Assembly (NCBI RefSeq): GCF_022539315.1
Contig: NC_066313.1
Span: forward strand, 72,171,934 to 72,235,933
Origin: Serinus canaria
Lineage: Eukaryota > Chordata > Aves > Passeriformes > Fringillidae
DNA: 64,000 nucleotides
Direction of reading: 5' to 3'
In this document: positions 25,287 to 39,800 of the stretch, in pieces
Position numbering within the stretch: the first letter of the stretch is position 1
Layout of the letters: every line of letters begins with the position of its first letter
Notes under the pieces: model-generated
What the model was told of the DNA's origin: nothing
Seen by the model: only the letters and a program-made list of their open reading frames with translations
The model's database searches: none
Position numbers and translations under genes: made by a program

Positions 25287-28200
25287 TCAGTGTTTAGTGT
25301 TAAGGCAGCAGAGACTCAAAATAACCTGATAACATTCATTGTTTCAATGTACTTTTTTTCTAACTAGACACCATCTGTTTCGTTATTTAGGTTCTTCTGA
25401 TGGTGGTAATAATGGTTTTTGCATCCTTTCCCAGAAAGGCTTAGAAGTGAAAAAGAAACAGCATTTTCTTAGGTGTCTCTGAAACCCTTTAAAAAAATAA
25501 GGAGCTCTCTTATTAGACAGTGTGAGTACTTCAGTCAAAACTAACTTGATCAAACATAACAGATGACAGAGATTTTAACTGCACTGTCAAAAGACAGCTT
25601 TGTTGATAATGTGAAAGTTAAGCAATTAGTTTGCTTTCCAGACTTCTCAGCTGTTACTCACAAGGAAAGTATTGTGAGAAATTCTACTCTTGCCTTTTAA
25701 CCTTTCCTTCACACTTATAAATACATGAAAGTGAAAACCAATGTTCTGTTCTTTATAAATTTTTCACTTAAAGCTCTCTTAAGAATAACCATGAAGGATT
25801 GCAAATAATGGTTTATATATATAGTTACCCTAATACTTCTCTTTCAAGAAGAGTAAAGAAAACCATGGTGCTTACATTTGCTTCGAAAGTTAAAATTCTT
25901 TGTGTATAATGGCTGCAGTATCAGTTTGAAGGAAAGTAGCTTAAAAAAACATTTTGTAACTAAAGAGTTTTCTGTTCTGTAGCTCAGAACCTACAAGCAC
26001 AGTAATTCACCAATTTTTGGTTTATGTTGTCTTTTCTTGTACAGTAAAAGCAGGAGGTTTTGCAACATATACTACTAATGTATTCAGGTTATACCCTTTT
26101 TTTTTTTTTTTACAGATTCTTAAAGAAAGGATAGGTGTTTTTCCTACCCTCCCATTCATACATTGAATATGTGAAGGCCTTGAAGTCCAGGATTTATTTT
26201 TTTTCATCTGAGGGGTGGCAAGTGCAAAGTACAACTCAGGGAGATCAGTTTCATAGCATGGTGATTTGGCATTGAGTTACTCAAGACAGCTGAGTGGTGA
26301 AGTCACTGAGATAATTAATTCATCTGTTGAGGATCTGCTGAAAGACTTTGCCAAGACACAGCATCTGAATTTGCCATTGAAAGGTACCTATTTCTTACTG
26401 TTGTTCACTCATACTTAGCGATTACAAGTTCTAGAAATTCTGCTGAAAGTTCTGTCCTAAATTAGGCAGTTCAGCCCTCAGTGTAGGCTGTGGAGAGAAA
26501 GGACGGTGGGGTGCACCAGTCACGACTCCTGGAGGTATCTTTATTAGCAAGAGAAAAAGCCTAGAGCCATGAGACTCCTTGCTGTCTGTGCTTCAGTGGA
26601 GTGCATTTGAGCAGCTCCATTAAATCCATGAATATACCAAAACCTGTCTTCCTTTCACATTATTTGAACAGCTAAGTTAGGAGCCAGCTTTCCTGAGTTC
26701 TTCTGTAGTCAGCAGTGGGAGAAAGGGACTTGCAGAGGAAAACTAGCCTGCTTCTTCATCTTCCACCTCCGTTGCTCCCCAAACTTAGAATTTCAAATGA
26801 GGTATCAAGTCACATCGATTTCAGTAGGAATTGGGTTGCCATTATGAATTTGAGTATTGAAAAGCACATTCATTGTCTTGAAGTATTTTGTTTTCTAGCA
26901 TCTATGTTCAAGCTTCTTGTGCAAATAGAGGTTCAGCAGATTCAGTTAAGAATCTGCTTCTCTTTGTTGGATTTGTGGGGTGCCCTGTAATCCCAATTTC
27001 CTTATTTAATGTAGGTTCCTGAATTAAAGTCAGTATGAGTTTTTAAAGCATGGCTTTTATTTTCATGTTATATGCTTGCACACCTCCTAATCTTTTAAGT
27101 ATCTGTGATACTGGAAGGATAAAATTTATTCCAAGGCTTGTGAACCAGCTGTGTGTTGGAGATCACTTCATTTTCATTGATTTTTATCAGAAACATTTGT
27201 GCCGAGGAATAGTATTCTGTTCAAACAGAATGGGATACCTTTGTCTGGCAGTTTCTCAGTTAAGTGCCAGTTTTCATCATGGGTATTTCTAAAGCTCTTT
27301 CTTATTTTTATCTTTCTTTATTTTTAGCCTCAATATGATCTTGAAGTTATTCATGTTCCTTCCTTGCTGACTGTTTGACAGTATGTGCTGTTCTCTGCCC
27401 TTTGTAGTATCCCAACCACTTTTGTGGCTTTTTAGTGAAGTACAGTGGGAAACTAACACTGGATAATTTTTCCTGCTGTACTGTGTTTAAGTTGGATACT
27501 TTCCCTGATCTGCTTCATGGAGCAGCTGCACAAACAGTTGTGTGTCTGTCTGGTACTGCAGCCAGAGACTTGTGAAACCATAGCCTAAGTCATGGTGCTT
27601 TTGAGCTACCTCCAGTGCTTATAATTAAAAGGCAGCTATGATTACATGTCTGCCATAACTTCTGTTTTTGTAATCTTTCTTTCTCATTAGAGTAGGTACT
27701 CACATACATCCCAGTGTAGTTATTAACCCCATCTGTTTTACTGTAAATCAAATGGGCTACTTTAAGTTCAGGAAAGGGAAGCAGTAGGGCAGTCTTGTAA
27801 CTTCAGTGCTTTGTATAACTAATGCATTATTATTAGTGATGCAGTGCTTTTTATGATAATGCATATTAGCAAATGCATTATTTAATTAAAAGGCTGACAC
27901 AGTTTGTCTAGTATAGTATAATTGCTGTTGATTATTTATAATTAAGTAAATGCATCAGAACTGTGTTCTACTTCATACAGATTTTGTTTGGAAATTTTTT
28001 GCATGAATTCTCTACAGTACAGATTGAAAATATAGTGGTATTTTATTAACAGACAAACTTCTCTCAAGACAATTAGCAGAAACAATTCTAGTATAAAATG
28101 GGACAGCTACACAAATTAGATTTATAAGTTACTGTAGAGTTTCTGAATTGAACTCTGAAATTCAGCAGAATTTAATCTGGGAATAAATGTTTAGGTGCAT

Positions 28201-29757
28201 TGAAGTTACAGTGATGGAAGATGTAAATAATATTTAATTTAAAATATTTTATCCTGTAAAGTTTCATCCATCTGAAAAAAATACAGTTTTGAAGTTTGAC
28301 ATCTGTCTCAGCCACATCTAGAGATACGGTTTCTTGAGAATATTCATATTTAAGGTAATAATTAATAATTCAGGAGACAGTTATTAATCAAAAGAAGAAG
28401 GAATATATTTCCTTATTCTTGTATCTGACCAGCAAAATCTCAGAACAGGGAAACAATCTATAAGTAATATTTATTTAAAAATTAGCTCTAATACCATCAA
28501 TTCTTTCTCTTTTTTACCTTTTTTTTTTCAAGTTTTTCCCATCCAACTCTTGCTTCACATGTACTTCAGACATTTTATGGGGACTTTTGGACAGAATAAA
28601 CTTGGAACTGATCCATGTTAAGTATATTCAGTTTTTGCATTATGATCTGAAAGAGTTGTGTTTTCATTTTATCATTAAATAAGAATAAATATGTTGTTTT
28701 TAGTCAATTGGGACTACCTCTCAGCAGATTCATAATACTCCTTAGTCGTGCTGCACTCTGACTCTGATAGATTTTATTGTAATTGTTTTCCAAAGAATAT
28801 GTTTCTTATCAATGAGGAGTGTGAAATATGTTCTTTTTTTTTTCTGGGGAGCAAGTATTACAAAAATGTGGTGTAGAGATTTTAGAAGTAAAGGAGAAAA
28901 AAAAAAGAGGCGAATATTTGTACTAACTGTGATCACAAACATTCCTTTTGATCCAGATGTGGCAGGTCCTTCTGGAGATCTTGTCCTAACCAAGGCTCTT
29001 CTGCTTGCAGATGCACCTGCTCTCAGCAATTTGCAAACAAAGTGTAACAAAGGAGTGAAATGGGAAATCAGCAAGCTTTTGAACAAAAGGAAGCCTAATT
29101 GATCTAGCAAATGTGGGGCTAGACTTAGGTAAGAGTGGGGGAACTCACATTTGCTCACATACAATCACAGAGATGAGACATCACGCCATGGCCATGGCTT
29201 CAGCACCTAGTTATGCTCACTCAGAGCAATACTAAGATCTTGGGCTAATATTCATAATTCCTAGCTTTGATTTGAGCTGCATCTGTACTGATAAATAGCA
29301 CATTGTCTGGGAGGAAGATTGAAACTATTGTTCGTTTGTGTTGCCTGATCATTAGTGTTTTCTCAGATAATGCTTGACTTGTGCCATGTTGTGCTTGCTA
29401 AAATGCTCATCACAGGGACAGACCCCTAAATGCCATTTGGAGGAAGCTGTGGCACATTTGCGTGGACAGACATTATTGTCACAACACATTATGTTCTGTT
29501 ACATGCTGTGGAAAGGTGCTGCAACTGACTGTGACACACCTTCAGACACTTTTGAAAAAGGAAATGAAAATTAGGTGCTAAAGGCATATGGTTCACCAGC
29601 TACTTGGTGGGCTGAAGTTGTGCTTCAAAGGTGGTACAGGCCACCCAAAGCTGACCTCATCTTCAGGATGTCTCTCTTATTGGTACAGAACCTGAAGTAT
29701 CTTAGTTTTTTATTTAGGCACTTAACTCCAATTTATTATGAGGTCATCTCTGAGTTT

Positions 29758-29807
29758 TCTTCATAAAACTCACCAGTTCTCTCTGAACATGGTGAGTTTT
29801 ATGAAGA
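29758..29807. repeat. Inverted repeat, 17-bp perfect arms, 16-nt loop
   Basis: TCTTCATAAAACTCACC (29758-29774) and its exact reverse complement (29791-29807) flank a 16-nt loop. The loop can itself pair in part (GTTC 29776-29779 with GAAC 29785-29788). Like the longer one near exon 2, it may stem from a fold-back mutation. Confidence 0.93.
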
Positions 29808-32800
29808 GCTCCCAGAGTACATGGCAGGTGGAAGATTGAGTGATACTAGTACATTTTTCATGTCTGTCATGTATAAGAGCCTTCTGGTTCTCTATACAGG
29901 CCTGTACTTGAGGTATCAGCTGAAGAGGAAAAGGTATCTTGCCATGAATATAATTTTCGTAGAGTTGCTCATACACTATGGCAATGAGTACGATAGATAG
30001 AATGCATGACACATTTCTTTCTTCTTACTGCATTTTGTAGCTGATGTATTTTTAAGTATTCCCTTAAATATTTTTGTGTTAGGTCAGAACAATCTGGTCT
30101 CTTGCAGTTACTTACGTGCTTTACTTTTCCAGTTACTCACCATCACACCTAAACAGAGGCATTCTGTTGTTCACGTCTGTAAAAGTTTTTTTTCCGTAGC
30201 CAGTTAACTGACATTTAGTAATGCACATTAAAAAAAATGAATCCAGAATACTAACCTTTTTTGTCTGTGTAGTGTGCAAATTCACTCACACTGCAGAAAC
30301 TGATTTTAAAGGTGTCCTTCAAATCACAAATTATTCCTATAATAGTTAAAAATACTCAGAATCTCTTCTTCTTGTTTTCAGTTTTCATGCATTAAAATAC
30401 ATATCTAGCAAATGAATGGACATAAGAAAAAAGCAGCATGGAAAAATATTATGTGATGGATTAAATGTAATAAGTTCAAGGAAGCAAATTTCCATTTTCT
30501 GTTGTAACACCTGCAGGTGTCAATTCAGTTGTAGTTTTAATGTACAGGTTCTGGACTGTGAATTGGAAAGGGTGGCTATGCTAAATGAGGTCAAGCCTGC
30601 AAGGCTGAGGTATTCTTCTTGTGCCCACTACTGTTTCTACAGAAATCCAGATGTTTTAAGACACATGATGCTATTTCCTGTGTCAGCTTGGGTGTCTTGC
30701 AGTATTAATGTATTACTTTGTAATGTCTGGCTGGTTTGTACTTTCTGATTAGCAGGGATAAGTTTGGGAGAATCGCTATCACTTTCACCAGCTGCATGTG
30801 AAAAAAGTTATTATTCTTCCACAGATCTGGTAATGTAATTCCCTACTTTTGACAGTTAAAGCCTCAGACAAAATATCTCACTTATATGTTATCAGTAGAT
30901 CATCTAGTCAAACATTATATTTTTACATCTCTATTGAGTTGAATAAGTAAAATTTAGTTAAAACTATTTTCCAGAGAGGTATCTAATTTTGTTTTGAAAT
31001 TCTAAGGAAGAAGATATGGAGCCATTTTTTTCTTTAATCATTTGATTCACTAGGCAATCACACTGCAAGTGAACATCTTTTCTGTTCAAGAGCTCTTTTA
31101 ATATCCAGCATTTTCTCCATATGAATGCAATTATATTGTTCTCAATAACTGTTTCACTAAGCTAATCAACCCACTAAGTGCTTTACTGTAAAACAGTTTA
31201 CCTAACTGTGAAATAATTTTAGTGATGGAAATTATATATCAGTTATGTATACAGATCACCATAGCACTGTATGCAAGGGTTAAATAATCTCTATTCTGCA
31301 TTATTAATAATAGGTATTTGTATTGGAATTTTTCCTGAACCTGCCTGTGATATTTGTTACCGTATCTTACACTGCAGCTTTTCCTTCCATGATGAGCTGA
31401 GTGTGATTAGGAGTGAGTGGCATTTCTTCCTCCACAATGTCATCTAATGGTGTTACTGTCCTAAAGACTTAAAGCTTTCACCTGCTGCTCAGTGGAGCTT
31501 TTGGAGAACTTGTAAGGAGCAATACCTGTAGTGTACAGATAATGTTACTCTATTCTGATCCTGAAAATTGTATACAAAGTAGAGGTGACACTAATAAAAA
31601 GTTAAAGATGGAAAGTTGAAAACTCAGATGAGTTAAAGCAAATAAAATTATCATAAGTCCAATAATTTTTTTTTCTATAACCGAGAAGCATTAAGCCCCT
31701 GAGAACATAGAGAATCTAGGGGTTTAGGAAAGACTTGGTTGTAAGCTTGTGCAGTCAGGATGATTACAAGATGGAATGATAGGATGATAATCTTTTCACA
31801 GCTAATTGGGGCAGTATTTCCCATTGTCCCCTTGTGACATGAGAAACAAAGCTCACTTGCAATCCAGCCTTCTTCTTCCAGTGCCAAGAGAATGAGGAGA
31901 ATTTCCTGGGATTTTTCCCATCATTTCCAACATCTTGGAAAGAGAATTAGCAGAAAAAATGGGGCCCATATTATTTTTTCTTTTTTTCTTAGCCTACGTG
32001 AGGAAAGAGGAAGGCCTCCATGTCCCACATTAGCTGAGGAGAACACAGGCAATCTTCCAGACTTCTTAGGCTGAAAATGTGTAATAACACATTCTGGCAC
32101 CCTTGGAGTATAAAAGAAACTTTAGTTTCCATGTTCCTGGAATGTTCAGCAAAGGTGTTAGCTGAAAGGTAGAGGAACACTGTTAGGTTTTTACTTTTTA
32201 TGTGAGGAGTATAAAGACGAGGGGAAAATCAAGCTGAAAGACAAGACTTTGAAAATATGGACATATATGGAGTGCAGGGAAAGGCTGCCCTACTGAGAGG
32301 CTACACAGGCAGTTGAACAACTTGTAGATAGAAGCCTGGTATGTGGGCTTAAGTCTGTAGGCAAAGTAAGCTCAGATCACTGTAGGTTTAGATCACTTAG
32401 TGTCTTTCCACTCACATTCCTTCCAATTCTAGTCACATAACTTGTGAGGTTAAACACAGTGGCCTTACTTGTTCAGTCCAGGGAGAGACTTGGACTTGGG
32501 CCCTTGGGGCTATGAGAACATGACTATTCCCTGTTCTGAGCTTGGAATAATTAAACAGGATGTTAGAGACTTCTCAAAATGACACAAGAAATAGATGTTG
32601 GTGACAAATGACAGTGCATGTCAGAAACTGCAAATTAGAAATAGCTGGATTTCTTAGGTAATTAAGCAGGAGTTATGAGAGAAAGGGCTGGATGCCACAG
32701 GCAGTGGGAGAGGAGCATTGGAGATGGTTAGAGAAGCAGAGTCTTGCCAGGCTGGCAGTATGTACCAGTTACTACTTGGTAATTTGAGTATGAATGTGGC

Positions 32801-33821
32801 AGAACAGGCACCAAAGGGGAAAAGCTGGAGATGGGTTGTGTGAGAGGAGATTGGGTGGAGGCAAGGACACCCAAGAGTGGCAAAAGGGCGAGCACAGGAA
32901 GGAAAGAAGGGCTAAGATGCTCTTCAGGCTGTGTGGTGGATGATGGCCAAGAGAACCTGTCAGGTCAAAGCAGATAAGGCAGGACAGTAGACTAAACCCC
33001 TTGGCCTGACCATACTGTAAGTCAAACATTTATGTCGTGGAGGATTGGATCAAGGAAGCATCCTGTGTTTAATCATTATTTTTCACAGATCTTTCTCAAT
33101 GGTTACAGTTTATTTATTGATAATTTACTTCTGCAAGTTTAGTACTCTGAATTCTGATGTATTCAGTGACTGAAAGATGTCTCTGTGAACAATTATGCAT
33201 CTATTGGTCTTGCATGGTAATGGCAAAACCACTCCTTTTTAGATCCCTATTATGAGTTTTTTTCCAAAGATTGTATTCTATCTGTATCTGATATATTCAT
33301 CTAATTCCCATTCATTTGCACTTTGTTTTACTGAAAGTGTAGCCTTTGCCCTTAACTATTGCTCATCTTCCTTTTAACAGTGTGAATAAAAGACACTTAT
33401 TCATACATCATAGTAAATTAAGAACCCTTTCTTTTGTAGGAGCATATTAATTTCTTCTGTTTATTAATTTACAAAGCTGTTCTAATTCCTTTGGGAAAAT
33501 ATGATCTTTTATTTTTATTGCAGTCTTGCTAGATCCCTTTATCTTCTGACAGCTTAAATCTCTAAGGGGAATGTTGTATAAACAGAGTCATGTTTGCCTT
33601 TTAAACATTCTCATGGTCATTTCCTTCTGGAGTTTTTGATATTCTGTATTTGTTTGTCATATGCAAGATGATTTAGAAACAGTTTGGCTCATAAGCTAAT
33701 TGGTATCTCTGGTAACACAGTTGTTTGGGGTTTTTTTACGCCTGTATGTGGATTTTTAAAATTTAGAATAAATTTTTAGATTATTTATAGTAGCCTAAAT
33801 GCTTGTACCCCAGGAGTCCTA

Positions 33822-33839
33822 TTAACACACACACACACA
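33822..33839. repeat. Short (CA)n microsatellite
   Basis: About eight AC units form a short dinucleotide repeat inside intron 2. Confidence 0.85.
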
Positions 33840-36800
33840 AAAGTTTTCTAAGGATGATACCTTAAATTGCATATGTATGTGTTTTCCTTTGCATGACTGG
33901 AGACAATTCTTGAAGTATTCATAACCATAGACTATTTATCTTTACAAAGTTAATGAACGCTAGTTAACAACTAAAAAAAAATGTTTCCCTGGCATTTGGC
34001 ATCTTTTTTTTCTTCTGAAATACTACATTTGTTCAAAATGGGTGTGGCTTGGCTGTCCATGGGGATTCAGTTCATTTCTCAGTTAACAGAAATTTCAGAG
34101 ATTAGCTAATATATATTAAAACTATTCAGGAGGGAAAAATAATCAAATGTTGCACTGCATACACAGGATGTATGTGCAAGATGGTCTTACTTAGACTTGG
34201 GTACACATATATCCTGTTTGTATGTATTTTGTTGACTTTGCACAGCGTTAGCAGTTGAAAAAGTGTTCTTAGTATCATACACACAAATCCCAACTCTTTA
34301 CCTTAGATCTTCCCTTTAAGATAGAGCCATCAGTGCTTCAGCAGACTTCTATTTCCAGTTCTGTTCAGCCTATAATGATTAAACTAAGTATGTGTTAGCT
34401 CAAAATTTCATTGCTTGGGGATCATGTCAGTTGTTTCCACAGAGGACTAATTAAACCATTTTCAAATTCTTCATTTTTTTTTTTAAATATTTTTTCTTGA
34501 GATGATAGTCCAGTTTACATAGTCAAAGACAGCAGTACTTGAAGATAAGCTGATAGAAGAGTGGCAATTGGGACTTACTACCTCAAATTCATCAAAGTTT
34601 TTCCTATCTTTTTATATGTTAATAGTCATTAGAAAAGATGCTATGCATGTTCCTATATATAACAGAAGATAGAACTAGTGCTGCATGTTAATAAAAATAT
34701 GCTTAATGAGGTCTGACAAGTTACATTTATTACAATATTTTCCAGTTGCTGTGAGAATGAATCTCGACTGATAGGATTTCTGAAACTCATAACAGTGTGA
34801 CCAAATAGCTTTGAAGATGAGGGACAAGTAGTATAGCTTTCCAGAAAACGTTGCAGAGAAATGAGGATGGTATGAAGGTGGCAGATTGAATCTGTAGGTA
34901 ATATGAAATTTGATAAAAAATATGAGGGTTTTCAGGTGGTGAATCAGAATAAAGAGAACTTTGTTTTCCTTTTAATCAAGTAGAGTTTGAAGGAAAGTAC
35001 ACAAGGAAATCAACCAAGAACTGCAAACTGTTGTTGGTATCTCTGTTCACACTTAGTCTTCTGTTGGAAATCCACTGCAGTAGTTTTCAGTGTTTTACAG
35101 GATACTCCTGTTCCATAAAGCTGGCTGCTATTCCCTCTCAATGAAAGTGAGATCAAGCACTATTATGTATTCTAGAGCTGCATTAAACAGTATGTGAGCA
35201 ACAGTTTTCCGCACCTTCACTGACTCAAGTACCGTGATTTTTCTGAGAAATCTACAACTGAAAGTCTGTTAAAATAAAAGATGGAGAAAACATTGAAATT
35301 TCAAATGTCCTAGGCTTCTGAGTGTAAAATACCATTTTATTTGTAGATTGATTTGCGATTTCAACCTTCTGGTTTGAAAAGAAGTGAATCTGTTCTTTTA
35401 GAATGGGAGCGTAGGTTATAGATGCCCTGAGGGAATTCATTAAGGACAACTCATGAAGCCAGCCTTGCATCAAACAGTTTAGTTTTATCAGTGCAATGCA
35501 GAACACTCTCAAGGAACAAAAACTTCACATCAAAGTGTAAAGAGAATCCTGGATATTTTCACAGAAATACTTAATGCTGTGCTACTACATTGAGTAGCAT
35601 ATAGCACCATGCTTCTAAATTTAATACTTTATTGCTTCCCTTGGAAGCAATGCTTGGATTTTGATTTGTTTCTTTTTGTTGGCTTTGATTTTTTTTTTAG
35701 TTGTGGGTTTTTTCCAATAAAGAATGTATGTTCTTGAATTGTTGTAAAGTTTTATATAATTGTATGAAGAGTTCATATAAGAACATGTTGCCTGCAATTT
35801 TATTATGTATTTTTATTGCAAAAAAGAGCATAATAAGTGAAGAACCACATTAGTTTGTTACTTGAAAAGGGTTATTTATTCTAAGGTGACAGCTCAGTTT
35901 TGTCAGCAGAGCTTTATGGGAAGGATCACATGGCAGATATTGACCTTGCACATCTTGGTGGTCTAAGCAAAATCCTTTAAAGCTCATAAAATTCTTCCCT
36001 TTGCAAAGCAGCAGAGTCTCATTATTGTATTCACCAGAAAGGGTGGATAGAATAATAATCTACACCACCAGAGAGGGGTGCATTGAAACAGAGGTATGGG
36101 GTTTTTTCCCTCCTCTGTGAAAAAAGCACTTTCCAGATCATAAAGTCGAGGGGCTATTCACCAACATCTTTGTATGAGTGTCTTAGGATGGAAAAACATT
36201 TTATCCCCAAATGTGCAAAAAAAGGAAAGAAAGACAGAAGTGATCCCTTTTTTAGTACACTGGATTGTCCACAGCCCCTTCAGTTACGTTAGAAAAAGAA
36301 AGGAGCCAGCCATGCTATTACAAAATTAAATGAAATCAAATTGCCATTTATGTTACTCAGGGAGTAAGTATTAATATTTTCCTGTAAGTTTCACACTTGT
36401 GAGAACTATGCTGAAAAGCAAATTTGATTTTCTTTCTGTTCAAGTGTGATTATGTTTGCTGTATGCTAGTTGGGAAAGTTCAGTGTAATTTAGGATTAAA
36501 CTAAGTTTAAAACAGGAGGTAATATGGTAAATATTTGTGATTTAAAAATTTATGTAGTTTTTGAAGGATACATTTTAGAAATTTAGAATTAAATTTTTCC
36601 TCTTTAAATTTGCTGTATTCACCAAGAAATTGTTTCATGAAATCACATGGAAGTCAATCCTCTGTACGCTTACCAAAATTTACACTTCATATGTTTCACT
36701 AAAGATTTTAAAACCAGAACATGGCAGTGATAGATCATGGTAAAAAGATTTTTTTTATTTGCAAGCATTGTGTGTGTGTTTACAAAGAACATCCTATATT

Positions 36801-39800
36801 AATATATTTTTAACAGATGTGCTTTGAAGTACACTTAAAAGCATTCAAAGGATTGTTGTGGTGAATGATATATTCTCTTGCATTTATGCTGATTTGCAGT
36901 GTTGTAGATGCTCATAACTGTTAAGCCAGAAATTATTGTGAACTAACAAAATTCTGTCCAGTAAAAAAATGTCAAAGCAGGACTTCATTTTATTTTGTCC
37001 CAGGTCATTACATGCTTAATGGAAAAAAAAGCTAAAATGGCACATTAGAATCTATTTGGATTGCTAATCTCATGCTTTGATAGATTTTTCCTTATTTCCT
37101 TATGTATTATTCACTAAAGGAATTCTGTTTCATCCTACTGGTTATATCCTCTGTATGTCCTATGAAGAAGTTTCTTGAGTAAGAGCTTGCATGTACTTTT
37201 TTCTCTTAGTGGTCAATAATGACCTGTTTTATTTTGGTATATTTTTGTTATTTTATTTAAGGTTATCCCTGAGTTTTAAGCTGTAAATTTCTCAATTAGA
37301 AACTATTATATTTATTAATATTAATTATTATGACAGCAACTACAACCATAAATATGTTAATAAATATAATAATAAATATTTTATTAGATTATTCTAATTA
37401 GAATTAGAAACAATAATGCACTGTCGTCAAAATAAAAAATTATCAGTCTCCACTGCTGACAGATTTTTATGTCTTTATACATAGAAAACTATGATTTTCC
37501 TTGAAAATTAAATCTAAGAGTTTGAATATCTAAGTTTCTTACTTTCTAGAGCACAGGGAGTTAATGCTACAGTGCTTCTTCCCTGAAAAAGATGGAGGTT
37601 TGTACACTGCTACAGCCACCACTAGAGACATTTTAGAACTTAATCACTTTAATTCTGAATTTCAGAATCTGCTTTTTGGTAATGGAGGGTTGAATTGCAA
37701 ATAGTTGTGGCAAGTGGACATACTAAGGCACAGAAGTTCCACAGAAGATTAGAACTCCAAAATAAGTTTGTGTTCAGCATTTTCCAGCATTTACTGAAGA
37801 TAATTTGCAAGTTGAACAGCAGCAGAGCTTATCTAGGCAGCCTTACTAAAAGATTAAATCAATATTTAATAGATCATTGTATAGTTCAGAGGTTTACACC
37901 TAGCTTTCAGATATTTTCTGGTCTGAGTTAAAGATGCTAAAGCATTTTCTGCATTCATTTCTCTGCATTCATTTGCACTGTATGTTTATTAATAGCTTTC
38001 CACTTGTCACTGTTGACCTGTGGAAGGGTCAAGCTTCAGCAAATAACTTTAAGTCTATGAAAATATGTGTTTTTCCTAATTAATCAGTAGTAGAGTATCC
38101 AGGCAAATGCCTGTGTTCTGGAATTGACCATTCCTATGATTGATAGTTATGTCACATCATAATTGCTTGTTGGTCATCCAGCACAATATCAAAAACTTCC
38201 TGTGTAGACTTCTGGAGTAGTTATAGTTCAAGAACACCTACTGCCAGAATCCAGCATGGTGACTCAGAGTGAATGTGGATTCCACACAAATTGTCTTCCA
38301 TGACAAAGTACACAGCCATATTTAATTCATTATTACAGATGAAGCTTAAGTGTCAGAGATATCTGTAGTCTTGAAGTTTTCAAAATTACATTTTTGTCTC
38401 TTTGATCAATCTGTTCATAATCTGCTTTTAATAAACACTATTGTACCAGCACATAATAATTAGAATTCTTGTAAAGTTTAACTGCTAATATTGGCATTTG
38501 GGGATTGTTATTTTTTGGGTTTTTTTGTGTTTTTTTTTAAACCGATAAAGATTTGAAGCTGTGTTTTAATATTGTGCTAAAGTGAGCTTTCTTTTTGCCT
38601 GTGATATCTAAAGCAAAGAGCTTTTATGTGGGATTTTTATCAGAAGCTGCATCTGAGTAGGAATTGTGTTAATGTGAATTAAAGATTAGGTAAAAGACCT
38701 TTTTTGCCTTTGCTTTCTTCACTCTCTGTGGTAGAAATTGAGTACAATGATGAAATGCTCTAGTTTTAATCTTCCCAGTAAGAATCAAATGATCAAACTG
38801 CTACCAAGCAACATGTTGGTCAGTTGAATAAGTCTCCTAGACTTTGTAAAAGAATGTGCTGAGCAAATGTGAAGGTTTCACAAAGCCATTTGATAGCAAA
38901 CTGCTTGCAGAGCAGTTCATTATTGTTTGAAGGAATCACTGCTGAAGTATGGGAGTCATGTGCTTTGTATTTCATAAAGGCTTTTAAAGCAGTCCTCAAT
39001 CCAAAGGTGAACCTGACATTGTTCAGAAAAGATTAGGGAAATAGTATTTGATAAATCATAGCTCAGAGTTTGAGTAATTTCAGTGGAATCCTACCATAAA
39101 AGTGATTAAGTCTTAAGTTTAATCCTAACGAAAAAGTAGCTCATTAGCAATGGCACTACTTTATATCTGCTTCCGAAGTGAAGAACCAGTTATGGCTGAG
39201 AAAAGTAGGGGAACAATCAGCTTGTTTTTTCTGGTAAGTTCTTGGAAGCCTGGTATATTCTATTTATTCTGTTAACACATACTTAAATATTAAAATGTTT
39301 ATAATGATCTAATTATTTGTCAGTACAGAATGATGGCTTAGGTGATTCTGGAGGCTCTTAAGAGGTTAGGATCTGTGTAATGGTAAACTTACCCTGCAGA
39401 TTGTGCCGAAGAGATGGAATCATAAAAAACTTGCATTGCACTGAGAATGAGGAAAAAGAATTGTGAGAAGTCCTTTGGTTTTATCACCTCTACAGTGTGT
39501 ATAAAAAGAGAGCAAGTAGCTTTCTGAACTTTAGCATGTATAGGAGCTGTAATGTTTTCTCCTATATATATTCTCTTCTCCACTGAAGTTAGCTGAAGCA
39601 CTGGACATGACTCAAGTAGGATAAAGTTACACATTTTATTTGTAGCTAAAGGCTGTGACCTCTGAATGAAAATAAAGAAAAGGATGGAACTGAAAGTGTT
39701 TGCACTCACGTAAAGGAATGTTAATAGATTCTCCAGGTACATAACAGCAAGAACATATACTTTAGGTCTTAAGAATAATTAGGTACTTTTGTAGCCTGCA

